Shown: positions 23,716 through 34,400 of the stretch, piece by piece
Position numbering within the stretch: the first letter of the stretch is position 1
Layout: each line of letters begins with the position of its first letter
NCBI GenBank assembly: GCA_022842885.1
Contig: JALHOR010000004.1
Span: 1 to 40,155 of the forward strand
Reading direction: 5' to 3'
Length of the DNA stretch: 40,155 nucleotides
Source of the DNA: Anaerolineae bacterium
Lineage (GTDB): Bacteria; Chloroflexota; Anaerolineae; Aggregatilineales; Phototrophicaceae
Translations under genes and position numbers: made by a program
Notes under the pieces: generated by a model
The model's input: the letters and a program-made list of their open reading frames with translations, nothing else
Database searches by the model: none
Told to the model about the DNA's origin: nothing

Positions 23716-25746
23716 TTGACAACGACACCTACAACCACTGATTTACAAACCCTCGCCATCAACACGATTCGCGTGTTGGCGATGGATGCCGTCCAAAAGG
23801 CAAATAGCGGGCATCCCGGCTTGCCGATGGGCGCGGCGGCAATGGCATATACGCTCTGGACAAACCATCTGCGGCATCATCCGGCAAATCCTAAATGGAT
23901 TAACCGTGACCGCTTTGTGTTGAGTGCCGGACATGGCAGCATGTTATTGTACGCGCTGCTGCACCTGACGGGCTACGATGTCTCGCTGGATGAACTCAAA
24001 AATTTCCGGCAGTGGGGCAGCAAAACACCCGGACATCCCGAATATCGGCATACGCCCGGCGTGGAAACCACCACGGGACCCTTGGGGCAAGGTGGCGCAA
24101 CCGCCGTCGGCATGGCATTGGCTGAGGCATTTTTAGCGGCACACTTCAACCGCGACGGGCATACTGTCATTGACCATTACACTTATGCCTTGGTCAGCGA
24201 TGGCGACATGATGGAAGGCGTTTTTATCGAAGCGTGTGCGCTGGCAGGGCATTGGGGACTCGGCAAATTAATTTTTCTGTATGACGATAATCAAGTCACC
24301 TTGGATGATAAAGCCAGTTTAACCTTCACCGAAGACATATCTACCCGCTTCCAAGCACAAGGTTGGCATACGTTATCGGTCGCTGATGGCAACGATACTG
24401 CCGCTATAGATGCTGCTATCCAAGAAGCGAAGTCAGTCACGGATAAACCCTCTATGATTGCGATTCGCACGATTATCGGGTTTGGCAGCCCGAATAAAGC
24501 GGGCAGCAGCAAAGCGCATGGTTCACCATTAGGAGAAGATGAAGTCAAACTCACCAAACAGGCGTTTGGCTGGAATCCCGACGAAAAATTTGTTATCCCC
24601 GGCAAATCGCTGGAACATTTCCGCGAAGCATTAGAGCGCGGCAAGCAGCAAGAAGCGGCATGGAACGACACATTATCCGCGTGGAAAGCCGCCTATCCCG
24701 ATTTAGCGAAAGAATGGGACGTGGTTTTCAGTGGCAATTTACCCGCTGGTTGGGATAAAGATCTGCCCGTATATGACCCAGCTAAGAAAGTCGCTACTCG
24801 CGTTGCCGGGGGGGATGCCCTAAACGCGATTGCCAAGCATATCCCCACGATGATCGGCGGCGATGCTGATTTAGCGGGCAGCACGCGCACGCTCATCAAA
24901 AATGCCGACCACACAGCACAAGGAAAATCAGCAGCCCGTAACCTGCGCTTCGGCGTGCGTGAACATGCGATGGGCGCGATTACCAATGGCTTGGCATTGC
25001 ACGGCGGCATCGTCAAACCGTACAGCGCCACCTTCTTGCAATTCAGCGATTATATGCGCGGGGCAATTCGGTTAGGCGCGTTGATGGATATTCCCGCCGT
25101 GTATATTTTTACCCATGACAGCATCGGTTTAGGCGAAGACGGTCCTACACATCAGCCTGTGGAACATGTCATGAGTTTGCGCCTCATTCCCAATTTGTAC
25201 GTCTTTCGTCCGGCAGATGCCATAGAAACAACCGCCGCTTGGAAAACCATCATGACGCTGCCACACCCGGCAACCATTATCCTATCACGGCAAGATTTAC
25301 CCGTGCTGGCAGGCGATAATACCGAAGGCATTTTTGAAGGTGTAGCCCGCGGCGCTTATATTCTGGCAGAATCCAAAAAAATCAAAAAAGGCAAACCCGA
25401 ACTCATTTTGTTGGCGGCTGGCAGCGAAGTTTCGATTGCCCTAGAAGCCTTCGCTGCGTTGGACGAAGCGGGCGTCAAAGTGCGCTTGGTCTCCATGCCA
25501 TGTTGGGAATTGTTCGATGAACAATCAGAAGGCTATCAACAGAGTGTTTTGCCGGAAGATGTAGCGGCTCGCGTGAGTATTGAAGCAGGCGTGACGACGG
25601 GCTGGCAAAAATACGTGGGCGGCTATGGCATCACCATTGGTGTTGACCAATTTGGTGCATCTGCCCCGTATGAACGCATTTATGCTGAATATGGGCTAAC
25701 CGCCAAAGCCATCATCGAAGCGGCAGACGAAGTGCTGGAAGATTAA
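23716..25746 (+). CDS. tkt: Transketolase
   Basis: 676 aa from TTG at 23716, the usual length for bacterial transketolase; GGGGGA lies six bases upstream. The enzyme transfers two-carbon ketol units in the pentose phosphate pathway using thiamine diphosphate. Motifs in order: [11 protein letters not shown], the [12 protein letters not shown] block, [14 protein letters not shown], the ThDP motif [22 protein letters not shown] with the [10 protein letters not shown] metal ligands, then the pyrimidine domain with [13 protein letters not shown] (catalytic Glu), [16 protein letters not shown], and C-terminal ATGWQKY-like and [10 protein letters not shown]. The first fifteen codons of the longer ATG-initiated frame overlap the promoter and are not expected to be translated. 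It follows the tRNA-Ala terminator and has its own promoter. Confidence 0.95.
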   Translation: MTTTPTTTDLQTLAINTIRVLAMDAVQKANSGHPGLPMGAAAMAYTLWTNHLRHHPANPKWINRDRFVLSAGHGSMLLYALLHLTGYDVSLDELKNFRQWGSKTPGHPEYRHTPGVETTTGPLGQGGATAVGMALAEAFLAAHFNRDGHTVIDHYTYALVSDGDMMEGVFIEACALAGHWGLGKLIFLYDDNQVTLDDKASLTFTEDISTRFQAQGWHTLSVADGNDTAAIDAAIQEAKSVTDKPSMIAIRTIIGFGSPNKAGSSKAHGSPLGEDEVKLTKQAFGWNPDEKFVIPGKSLEHFREALERGKQQEAAWNDTLSAWKAAYPDLAKEWDVVFSGNLPAGWDKDLPVYDPAKKVATRVAGGDALNAIAKHIPTMIGGDADLAGSTRTLIKNADHTAQGKSAARNLRFGVREHAMGAITNGLALHGGIVKPYSATFLQFSDYMRGAIRLGALMDIPAVYIFTHDSIGLGEDGPTHQPVEHVMSLRLIPNLYVFRPADAIETTAAWKTIMTLPHPATIILSRQDLPVLAGDNTEGIFEGVARGAYILAESKKIKKGKPELILLAAGSEVSIALEAFAALDEAGVKVRLVSMPCWELFDEQSEGYQQSVLPEDVAARVSIEAGVTTGWQKYVGGYGITIGVDQFGASAPYERIYAEYGLTAKAIIEAADEVLED

Positions 25747-25761
25747 TATGCAATCTTGATG

Positions 25762-25804
25762 TTTTTGAACCACACAGTTCGCGGTGAGCCGTGTGGTTCA
25801 AAAA
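25762..25804. repeat. Perfect 14-bp inverted repeat
   Basis: TTTTTGAACCACAC (25762-25775) and its exact complement (25791-25804) around a 15-base loop, 15 bases after the transketolase stop. The T tract is at the 5' arm and A tract at the 3' arm, so it is not a canonical terminator in the forward direction, although it could slow transcription. Confidence 0.6.
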
Positions 25805-25851
25805 TCGGTGCTTAGAGACTGTTTTAGATTTGTAATGTACTGCAATTTTAA

Positions 25852-25936
25852 ACCACAGAGACACAGAGACCACAAAGGTTTCACTGAGAAATAAGCCAAA
25901 AGAAAAGCTGATAGCTGACCGCTGAAAGCTAAAAGC
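25852..25936. repeat. Low-complexity dispersed-repeat region
   Basis: Between transketolase and the P-type ATPase. Contains ACCACAGAGACACAGAGACC followed by CACAAAGG, and then AGCTGATAGCTGACCGCTGA with further degenerate copies. Both resemble short dispersed repeats seen in many large bacterial genomes. Together with the inverted repeat at 25762 it fills the 247-base gap; no gene is seen in it. Confidence 0.5.
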
Positions 25937-25993
25937 GTATTGACAATTCAAATATAATAAAATAACGAATGATTACATTTGGGAAACACGCTC

Positions 25994-28438
25994 TTAATCC
26001 TCATCTTCTTGAAATATGTGCCACATGCGCCGCAGCAGATAACGATATTTCATGCCGTGCGCCAGCAAAATGATGGAGAGCAAAAACAGCGCCGTAATCA
26101 GAACCATCACCCACCAATGCTGTTCCCACGTCATAATGCGAAATTCAAAGATGCCCGGCACGATATACAATGCCAATATCGTGAGGATAGATAACACCGT
26201 CATCATCAACACTATGCGCCAATGCTGCACAAAAGTGTTGGGCTGATAAAAATTGACGCCCTGAATGCTGCACACCACATACGAGCCGTAAAATGCCATG
26301 AACAACGTCACCGCACTGCGCGTCGCCACAATATCTCTATCAGTACCGAGATACGTCACACAGTACAACACTGCCAACAGCACCGAGCCGATAAACCCAC
26401 CTGTCAGGATATAATCCAGCACATCGCGCCGGAAACGTATCATCCATTCAGGGCGCACAATGCCAAAGGCAATTAACGTTGCTGGCACATTGACCGTGCC
26501 AAACGTTGCCCAACTGATTTGTACGGGGGTAATCGGGAAGGGCAGCGACATAAACGCGATGAAGATAAACAGCAAAATGCTATAAAAATTTTTGATGAGG
26601 AACATCTTCATCGTACCGAAAATCGTCTGGGTGATTTCTTTGCCTTCTTTGAATGCTAGCGGTAGCGTAGACATGGCATTGTTCAGCAGCACAATATCGG
26701 CAACATCCTTGCTGATTTGCGTGCCATCATTCATCACAATGGCTAGATTCGCTTGCTTAAGCGCCGGTACATCATTCACGCCATCACCGACCATCGCCAC
26801 ATATTGCTTGTGGGTTTGCAGCGCCTTGATGATGCGGCGTTTTGTTTCGGGTTCGATGCGGGCAAAAACATTCGCTTGCTGAACAATACCTTCCAATTCG
26901 GCGTCGGGCATCGCCTCCAATTGGGTGCCAGTGTAGGCACTGGTAATGACCATGCCCGATTGCGTAGCGATGGCTTGCACAGTTTCTAGGCTGTCACCAG
27001 AAATGACTTTTAGCCCAATGTTTTCCTGCCGGAACGCTTCTAATGTCTGCTGAATATCCTCACGCACTTGGTCGCTCAACACGATAAGCGCAATCGGATT
27101 GGTCTTGCTGCCAACATCATGAACATGGGCATCGGGTTCGGTGGACATGCTGGCAAATGCCAACACGCGCAGCCCTTGTTTGGAGAGTTCATCAGCGCGA
27201 TGGGCGACCGACTCTTCGGTTTGGGTCGCGGGCAGCAGGCGTTCCGGCGCACCCATAATCAGCGTCTTATCAGGCAAAACCACTGCGCCCCATTTGCGCC
27301 CGGATGTGAAGGGAATTTCCCGTATTTTTTTCGTGTTGTGCGGCTGCGTAAGGTGCTGCTGCACATAGTCGGTCACGGCGGCGGCAGTGCGGTTATGATG
27401 TGCCAAATTCTTAAGATACACATCCAAATCGCGCAGCACATTGGCTTGGTCATCATGATTTAGGATAATAATTTGCTGCACCGCCAGTTGATTTTTGGTC
27501 AACGTCCCGGTTTTATCGAAGCACAATATCGTACAATTCGCCAACGATTCCACCGCATTCACTTTTTGAATCAGCGTTTGATGGCGGCTAATCCGAATCG
27601 CGCCAATCGTCAGCGATAAAATGGCGACCAGTACCAACCCCTGCGGAACCAAACTGGTGACAAAGACAACCGCATTCCGCATGGCTTGCAGCAGTTCCAG
27701 ATTTTGCAGATACGCAGTCATGAACAGCATCGGCACACACACCAACATGACCACAATCGCTAGTTCGACCAGAATATCAATTTTGACTTGGGTTGGCGTG
27801 CGAATGCGTTTATAAGCGCGGGCAATCTCCGAGAGTTTATTGATATTGCTGTCTTTGCCCACGCGGGTCGCTCGCATGATACCGGCACCCGCGATGCAAA
27901 ATGAGCCGGAAAATACTTCGTCGCCCGGCTGTTTGAAGATGGCATCACTTTCGCCTGTCAGAAGCGATTCGTCCATCTCCATAGCATCCGTCTGAACGAC
28001 AACGCCATCCACGACCAATTTATCGCCCGGTTCAATCAGCAAAACATCATCTTTGACCACTTCGCGCATGGAAATCATGAGAACGCGGTTATCGCGCCGG
28101 ACGCGCACCTGCTGTTCGGACAGCATCGCCAATTGGTCAAGTTTGCGTTTGGCATTAATCTCTTGGAACATGCCCAAAAAAGTATTGGTCACGACGCTGA
28201 ATCCAGCAAAAATCGCCGTCGAATAATCGCCGAGGGCAACCACCACAATCAACAGCGCAAATAAGATGATATTAAATAAATTAAAAACATTTTCTAAAAC
28301 AATTTCAGAATAGGTGCGATTAACCCGCGCCTGAAATTGGTTGGTTTCGCCGCGTTGGATGCGTGCTTGCACATCCGCCGCAGTTAATCCAGTATTATTC
28401 AGCGCGTCAGATTGCGGAGAAACAAGAATAGTTTGCAT
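25994..28438 (-). CDS. P-type cation-transporting ATPase (CtpE-like)
   Basis: 814 aa from the ATG at 28438; an in-frame TTG at 28486 is an alternative and neither has a good ribosome binding site. The pump couples ATP hydrolysis to cation transport. Motifs in order: the actuator DESLLTGES, the transmembrane-4 site LVPQGL, phosphorylated D308 in CFDKTGTLT, and the hinge MVGDGVNDVPALKQANLAIVM. About ten membrane helices flank these. Length and overall layout fit the CtpE-type family, whose mycobacterial member takes up calcium; the substrate here is unproven. The ion-site motif reads PQGL rather than the common PEGL. No extra N-terminal metal-binding domain is present, which argues against a copper or zinc pump. 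Confidence 0.85.
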   Translation of the reverse strand: MQTILVSPQSDALNNTGLTAADVQARIQRGETNQFQARVNRTYSEIVLENVFNLFNIILFALLIVVVALGDYSTAIFAGFSVVTNTFLGMFQEINAKRKLDQLAMLSEQQVRVRRDNRVLMISMREVVKDDVLLIEPGDKLVVDGVVVQTDAMEMDESLLTGESDAIFKQPGDEVFSGSFCIAGAGIMRATRVGKDSNINKLSEIARAYKRIRTPTQVKIDILVELAIVVMLVCVPMLFMTAYLQNLELLQAMRNAVVFVTSLVPQGLVLVAILSLTIGAIRISRHQTLIQKVNAVESLANCTILCFDKTGTLTKNQLAVQQIIILNHDDQANVLRDLDVYLKNLAHHNRTAAAVTDYVQQHLTQPHNTKKIREIPFTSGRKWGAVVLPDKTLIMGAPERLLPATQTEESVAHRADELSKQGLRVLAFASMSTEPDAHVHDVGSKTNPIALIVLSDQVREDIQQTLEAFRQENIGLKVISGDSLETVQAIATQSGMVITSAYTGTQLEAMPDAELEGIVQQANVFARIEPETKRRIIKALQTHKQYVAMVGDGVNDVPALKQANLAIVMNDGTQISKDVADIVLLNNAMSTLPLAFKEGKEITQTIFGTMKMFLIKNFYSILLFIFIAFMSLPFPITPVQISWATFGTVNVPATLIAFGIVRPEWMIRFRRDVLDYILTGGFIGSVLLAVLYCVTYLGTDRDIVATRSAVTLFMAFYGSYVVCSIQGVNFYQPNTFVQHWRIVLMMTVLSILTILALYIVPGIFEFRIMTWEQHWWVMVLITALFLLSIILLAHGMKYRYLLRRMWHIFQEDED

Positions 28439-28539
28439 GGAGTTTACAATCATCAGGAAATCGGCGAATAAGCGTCTGTTGCCCAACGGCAGTTTGTGCC
28501 AGAATGATTATATCAGCAAACGAGTGAGGGGGAATTATT

Positions 28540-30597
28540 ATGTTACGTTACAGGCGTTATTGTGTCCGCTTGCTGTTGTTCATATTGCCGCTGCTGTTGA
28601 CGACGCTTGCCACTGCCTGCGGTGGCTTTTTCTGTACGAATGTTCCTGTAGACCAAAGTGGTGAACGCATCATTTTCACTATCAATGGCGATGGCACGAT
28701 TACCGCTATCACAGGTATCGCCTATTCTGGCACTGCCGCAGAATTTAGCTGGCTTGTGCCGCTGCCCTCCGTGCCACAGGTGGATGTTGCCGAAACGGAA
28801 ACGCTCGATTTGTTGCAGCAAGCCACCGAAAAAACTTTCACTGTGCCGCCGAATCCCTGCGAAGGCATTATTTATTCTAGCGGCGGGTTTGGCGGCGGTG
28901 GCGGTGGTATGGATGTGATTATCGGCAATGTGGGTCCGTATGATTATGCCATTCTCGATGAAAATGACCCTATTTTGATTGTGCGCTGGCTACGCAGCAA
29001 TGGCTACAACGTTCAAGACACTATAATTCCGGCGATAGAACATTATGTACGGTTGGGCATGGTGTTTCTGGCGATGAAACTCAGCCAAGATGCCGAAGTG
29101 GGCGATATTCAACCCGTTGTCATGACCTATAAAGCCGAAAAAGCCGCTATCCCGCTGATATTAACCTCGGTGGCGGCGCTGCAAGACATGCCCGTGTTGG
29201 TGTGGATTTTTGGCGATACGCAGTATGTCCCGGAAAATTATGCTCATCCCCGCGTGGATTTTCGCCAATTTCGTGCGCCACCGGAGATTACCAATGTGTT
29301 TAGCTTCGCTGACCCCGGCGGCGATTACCTCTTGGCACGCAACCGTTTTCAAGACCAATTTGATGGCAAAGCCTTCATCACCGAATTTGCCGCGCCAACC
29401 AATAGTTTCCAATTGATGCAGACGCAGGGCAACGGCGCAGGTAATCCTGTGGACGACCCGCTGCTCTTAGATTTGATGACACGTTTTAAATATCTCACAC
29501 GGTTACGGGCGCAGCTTTCGCCGGAACAAATGACGCTGGATCCGTCGTTTGTAGCAGCACCGGGCGCACAACCTGTCCCGTTGGATGTGGATTTGAATGA
29601 GCATGTTGACCCGCTGCATTATTGGGGATGCAGCACCCGCGAACTGCTGCGCGAAGATACTGCCTTGCTGGAAAAATTCACCCAATTTGACGATATGCGT
29701 GTGGGGACTCCGGCAAGCTGGCAGTTAAGCACCTTCACGATAAATAACCCAGTGTTTGATAGCGAACCTGTCGTGATTCATGCTTTTGCGCCCGAAAATG
29801 TGAACGAAACAACCCTTCGCGCTTATATCGCCGGGCAACCAACGCTGCCCATGCTGGTGGTATTCACTGCCAGCAGCGAATTTAGCTGGTGGCAAGCACG
29901 CCAAGTCATGCTGGAACTGCTCGAAATAGAGACTTATCAGGGCAATCAAAATCACGCTTGGCTGGAAAGAACCCGTTTTCAACTCTTGAGTTTGATTGAA
30001 GAAAGCGAGAACACGTTTATTCAACTTCTGACTTCGGCAGACGATTATGAGCAGAATAAAGCCGTGTATGAGGCGATGCTTGGCTACACGATGACCTATC
30101 CGTTTTATGCCCATCCTGAATTGCTGAACACCGTCTTTTTGACTTTGGTATCGAATGGCTTTTATCCGGGCTATGGTATTTACATGGGCTATCCTGAAGG
30201 GTGGGTTGAACACTTTACGGATGATAACCTCATCAGAATCCAACCAGAAGATGCTGTTGACGACACTGCACCAACCATCGAGATTTTTGAACTGCCTGCT
30301 GTGATTGGCAAAGATGAAGATTGGGTCGCTGCCAAAGAATGGATTCCGGCACTGGTAGACCTATATCAATTAGACGCCGCAGCACAAGAAAGTTTAACGA
30401 CTGCCGCCGCGCAATCGGCTTGTCCGCTAAAATACCCGGTGGTGGCATTTGAACAGGCAGACACAAGCGGCTACATCGGAGTTGCTGGCATGTATGTGGT
30501 CATTGCCAGCGCCCCAAGCGATGTTTTTGTCACTTATCAAGCTGATTTGCAAAAGAGCGCCGAATCGTTTGCCCAATCCGATTATCCGTGTGGATGA
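28540..30597 (+). CDS. DUF2330 family secreted or membrane-anchored protein
   Basis: 685 aa. N-terminal signal: RYRRYCVR, a hydrophobic core, then ATACGGFFC with C27 and C32; C27 might be a lipidation site, but the lipobox is weak, and the CGGFFCxNxPVDQSGE block itself is the start of DUF2330. The family signature then continues with ERIIFTI, EFSWLVPLPSVP and the VVMTYKA strand region. A Gly-rich segment (GGFGGGGGGM) near residue 118 and the C-terminal half have no recognised domain. AGGGGGA seven bases before the ATG is a strong ribosome binding site. A terminator follows the stop. The function of DUF2330 is unknown; it is an exported protein, probably at the cell surface. Confidence 0.83.
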   Translation: MLRYRRYCVRLLLFILPLLLTTLATACGGFFCTNVPVDQSGERIIFTINGDGTITAITGIAYSGTAAEFSWLVPLPSVPQVDVAETETLDLLQQATEKTFTVPPNPCEGIIYSSGGFGGGGGGMDVIIGNVGPYDYAILDENDPILIVRWLRSNGYNVQDTIIPAIEHYVRLGMVFLAMKLSQDAEVGDIQPVVMTYKAEKAAIPLILTSVAALQDMPVLVWIFGDTQYVPENYAHPRVDFRQFRAPPEITNVFSFADPGGDYLLARNRFQDQFDGKAFITEFAAPTNSFQLMQTQGNGAGNPVDDPLLLDLMTRFKYLTRLRAQLSPEQMTLDPSFVAAPGAQPVPLDVDLNEHVDPLHYWGCSTRELLREDTALLEKFTQFDDMRVGTPASWQLSTFTINNPVFDSEPVVIHAFAPENVNETTLRAYIAGQPTLPMLVVFTASSEFSWWQARQVMLELLEIETYQGNQNHAWLERTRFQLLSLIEESENTFIQLLTSADDYEQNKAVYEAMLGYTMTYPFYAHPELLNTVFLTLVSNGFYPGYGIYMGYPEGWVEHFTDDNLIRIQPEDAVDDTAPTIEIFELPAVIGKDEDWVAAKEWIPALVDLYQLDAAAQESLTTAAAQSACPLKYPVVAFEQADTSGYIGVAGMYVVIASAPSDVFVTYQADLQKSAESFAQSDYPCG

Positions 30598-30605
30598 TAG
30601 ATGTT

Positions 30606-30636
30606 GGGACGACTTTTCGGGTTGTCCCGCATTTTT
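30606..30636 (+). terminator. Terminator after the DUF2330 gene
   Basis: GGGACGAC (30606-30613) pairs with GTTGTCCC (30621-30628; one G-U), followed by GCA and five T. It lies between two convergent genes. Confidence 0.75.
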
Positions 30637-31258
30637 ATAAAGTTCGTAAAATTGCCCGCACGGGTGAACCACACGCCGCATCCAGTTTTAGCGGCAAGGC
30701 GATGAGTTCATAATCGCCATCTGGCACACCGCGCAAGGCGACATTTTCTAAATTCACCAAGCCATTTTGCCGCAAGGCATGATGGCAGGGTAATTCTTTG
30801 CTATCGAAAGCATCTACAGACGGCGAATCTAGCCCAACCAAACGATAATTCAGCATTGCCAAATATTTAATGAGTTCGACACTCAAATGTGGAAATTCAT
30901 CTGCCCATTGTTCATCCGGCAAATCACTAACGTGACTGTGAATCAATAAGCGTTCCCCGCCTTCTAATTCGACACCCGCAAAATCGTTTAGGCTCAATGC
31001 CCCACTGCGCTTAATGACCGTCACCACCCGCGCCCGCCCAATATATGCCGCTAAGGGCATCGCTGCTGGATGCGTGCCTTCTTCATCATAATGATAATAA
31101 GCATCAGCATGGGTGCCGACATGCGGGCTAAAATGCAGTGCCGTTAAGTTGACGGCATTGTTATCGGCAATGTTTAAGACCGCTTGCACGGTATAGGGTG
31201 TATCGCCGGGCCAAGTGGCAGTTGCTGGTGTGAGGGTACGGGTAATATCGTAGAGCAT
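30635..31258 (-). CDS. kynB: Kynurenine formamidase-like cyclase family protein
   Basis: 207 aa from the ATG at 31258 (KynB is about 209); a TTG at 31270 is an alternative. It should hydrolyse N-formylkynurenine to kynurenine plus formate in tryptophan degradation. The metal motif is HVGTHADAYYHY (H46, H50, D52, H56), preceded by WPGDTP (residue 16 on) and followed by GLDSPSVDAFDSKEL and HHALRQNGLVNLENV, then DGDYELIALPLKL near the end; these match KynB rather than a generic cyclase. No other kynurenine gene is near. The function is likely but other amide or lactone substrates of the cyclase family remain possible. Confidence 0.82.
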   Translation of the reverse strand: MLYDITRTLTPATATWPGDTPYTVQAVLNIADNNAVNLTALHFSPHVGTHADAYYHYDEEGTHPAAMPLAAYIGRARVVTVIKRSGALSLNDFAGVELEGGERLLIHSHVSDLPDEQWADEFPHLSVELIKYLAMLNYRLVGLDSPSVDAFDSKELPCHHALRQNGLVNLENVALRGVPDGDYELIALPLKLDAACGSPVRAILRTL

Positions 31259-31457
31259 AGAACATCTCAATTCGTCATAAACTAAGGGACTATTTTTGCT
31301 GCCTGTTGGTGCAGCCCATTAGATGCCGCTTACGTTCCATTGTATTCGGTTTTATGCGCTGCTGCCACAAAAAAATTCACCCATCACTATAGCAAATTCT
31401 AACACATTGCGTTACAGTCTAGGCGAATAAACATTGTTGATAAGGAGTAGCGCCTTG

Positions 31458-34400
31458 ATGAAAACATCTTTTTTGAAGCGCACTTTGTTATGGATACTCG
31501 TCGTGTTACTCAGTGTGACGGTTGTCGCACAAGATAATCCCCAAGGTCTCCCCGCGCCGGAAATGGTCACAATTCCCGGTTCGCTGCAATCGAAAGTGGG
31601 CTGCCCCGGTGATTGGCAACCCGAATGCGACAAAACAGCCCTGACCTATAACGCCGAAACCGATGTCTGGGAAGGCACGTTTGCTATTCCGGCAGGCAGT
31701 TATGAATATAAAGTCGCGCTGAATGGCAGTTGGACGGATAATTATGGCGCAGACGGTGTGAAAGATGGCGACAATATCGCGCTGGTTTTGGAAGCAGATA
31801 CCAGTGTGACGTTCACCTATGACCACAAAACAGGCATCGTTACCGACACCATAAATGCAGGCGGTGGTAGCGCCGAACAAGCGCCTCCGGCTGCCGAAAT
31901 TCCCGAAATCGTTAATATCCCCGGCACAATTCAATCGAAATTAGGTTGCCCCGGCGATTGGCAGCCCGAATGTGAAGCCACTTTCTTAGACTATAACGCT
32001 GCTTATGATGTCTGGTCACGCACATTTGATGTACCAGCAGGCAGCTATGAATACAAAGTCGCCATTAACGGCAGTTGGGCAGAAAATTATGGCGGTACTG
32101 CCGACCCCGGCGGTGCCAATATTGGGCTGACGGTTGCCGAAGATAGCAGCATCACCTTTTATTATGACCACAAAACCAAGTGGATTGCCGATACCGTGCG
32201 CCAGCAAATTGTCACTGCGCCGGGAACGTATCAAGATGAAATTGGCTGCGAAGCCGATAATCTCGCCACTTGCATGATTTCGTGGATGCAGGATATTGAT
32301 GGCGATGGGGTCTATAGTTTCAGCACGACAGCGATTCCCGCTGGCGATTATGAATCACAAGTAGCAATTAATGGTGAATTGACCGACGTGGCAGCCTTTT
32401 CTTTCAATGTGCCAACCGATGGCACAAATGTCTCGTTTGTGTACGACTCGAATTTGGATGCAATGGTAGTCGTGGCGGGCGGCGCGGCACTCTCTGGCGC
32501 GAACCTGCGCGAACAACGGGCATATTGGGTTTCGGCAGATACACTGGCATGGAATGTTGAACCCGATGCCGCGTTGAGCTATCGCTTGCTTTACAGCGCC
32601 GATGCCAGCCTAAGTGTGAGCGTGTTTGGCTTGCAAGGCAATTTTGAGGCATTAAATCTGACCATGAATGACGCAGGCTTATCGGACGATGTGAAGGCAA
32701 AATTCCCGCACCTTGCCGATTTTGCTGCATTCACTATCAGCGCCGACGATATGGCGAAAGTGCCAGACATCCTCAAAGGGCAGTTTGCCATCGCCGCCTA
32801 CAACAGCAGCGATACCGCCGTTGATTTGGCGGGTGTGCAAATTCCGGGCGTGTTGGACGCGCTTTATACGTATGATGGCGATTTAGGCGTGGTGTTCGAT
32901 GCCAACGGCATTCCGGCGATTACCGTTTGGGCGCCGACAGCCCGCGCTGTGAATCTGCTGCTGTTTGATGACAGCGCCCCCGGCACTGACCCGCAGCGCC
33001 TGCCGATGGTGAACAATGCCACATCGGGAACATGGCGTATTATCGGCTTGCCCAGTTGGAAAAATAAGTTTTACTTATTTGAAGTCGAAGTATTTGCACC
33101 ATCCGTGCAGCAAATTGTCCTCAACGAAGTGACCGACCCCTATTCGATGAGTCTATCGGTCAACAGCCAGCGCAGCCAAATTGTGAATCTGAGCGATGTT
33201 ACGTTGAAACCCGAAGGCTGGGATACGTTGGGAAAACCAGAACTTAATGCGCCGGAAGACATCACCATTTATGAACTACATATCCGCGATTTTAGCGCCT
33301 TTGCCGCCGATGTGCCGGAAGACCTGCGCGGGACATACTTGGCATTTACGCTGCCCGAAAGCGCCGGAGTCAAGCATTTGACGGCGTTGGCTGATGCCGG
33401 GTTATCGCATTTACATTTGCTACCATCGTTTGATATTGCGACGATTAACGAGAATCGCCGCCGTTGGTTCGATGTGGATTATGCTGCATTTGAAGGCTTG
33501 CCGCCGGATAGTGAAATACCGCAAGCCGAAATTAATAATATTCGTGACCGCGATGGCTTCAATTGGGGGTATGACCCGTATCATTACAACACGCCGGAAG
33601 GCAGTTACAGCACCGACCCCGATGGTTTCCAGCGTATCATCGAATATCGCCAGATGGTGATGGCGATTAATACTATGGGGCTGCGCGTGGTGCAGGATGT
33701 GGTTTACAACCATACCAATTCCAGCGGTCAGAACGATCGGTCAGTCTTGGATAGAATCGTGCCGGGGTACTATCATCGTCTGGATGATCGTGGCGTGGTC
33801 GCCCGGAGTACCTGCTGCGATAACACCGCGACCGAACATCATATGATGCGCCGCCTAATGGTGGATTCAGTCGTGTTTTATGCCACGCAATACAAAATTG
33901 ATGGCTTCCGCTTCGACCTGATGGGACACCACATGCTGCCAGATATGCTGGCGGTGCGTGCAGCATTGGACGAATTGACGGTTGAAAAAGATGGCGTGGA
34001 TGGCAAAGCCATTTATGTCTACGGCGAAGGTTGGAATTTTGGTGAAGTCGCCGATAATGCACGCGGCATTCAGGCATCGCAACTGAACATCGCTGGCACA
34101 GGCATCGGCGTGTTTAATGACCGCCATCGGGATGCTGTGCGCGGTGGCAATCCATTTGGAGATCGTCTGCTGCAAGGATTATCCAACGGCTTATACAGCA
34201 ACCCCAACGGTCTGGATGAACGTAGCACTGAATTAGCGCGGTTGCTGCTGTTGACCGACCATACCATTATCGGGTTGGCGGGCAATCTGCGCGATTACAG
34301 TTTTACCGATGGCAGCGGCGCAAAAGTCACCGGTGCTGAGATTGATTACAATGGCAGTCCGGCAGGCTACACGCTCGACCCGCAGGAAAATATTATCTAC

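Noticed and set aside
25762-25804. Strong terminator after transketolase
   Set aside because: The stem is perfect, but the T tract precedes and the A tract follows the stem, opposite to a terminator for the plus strand.
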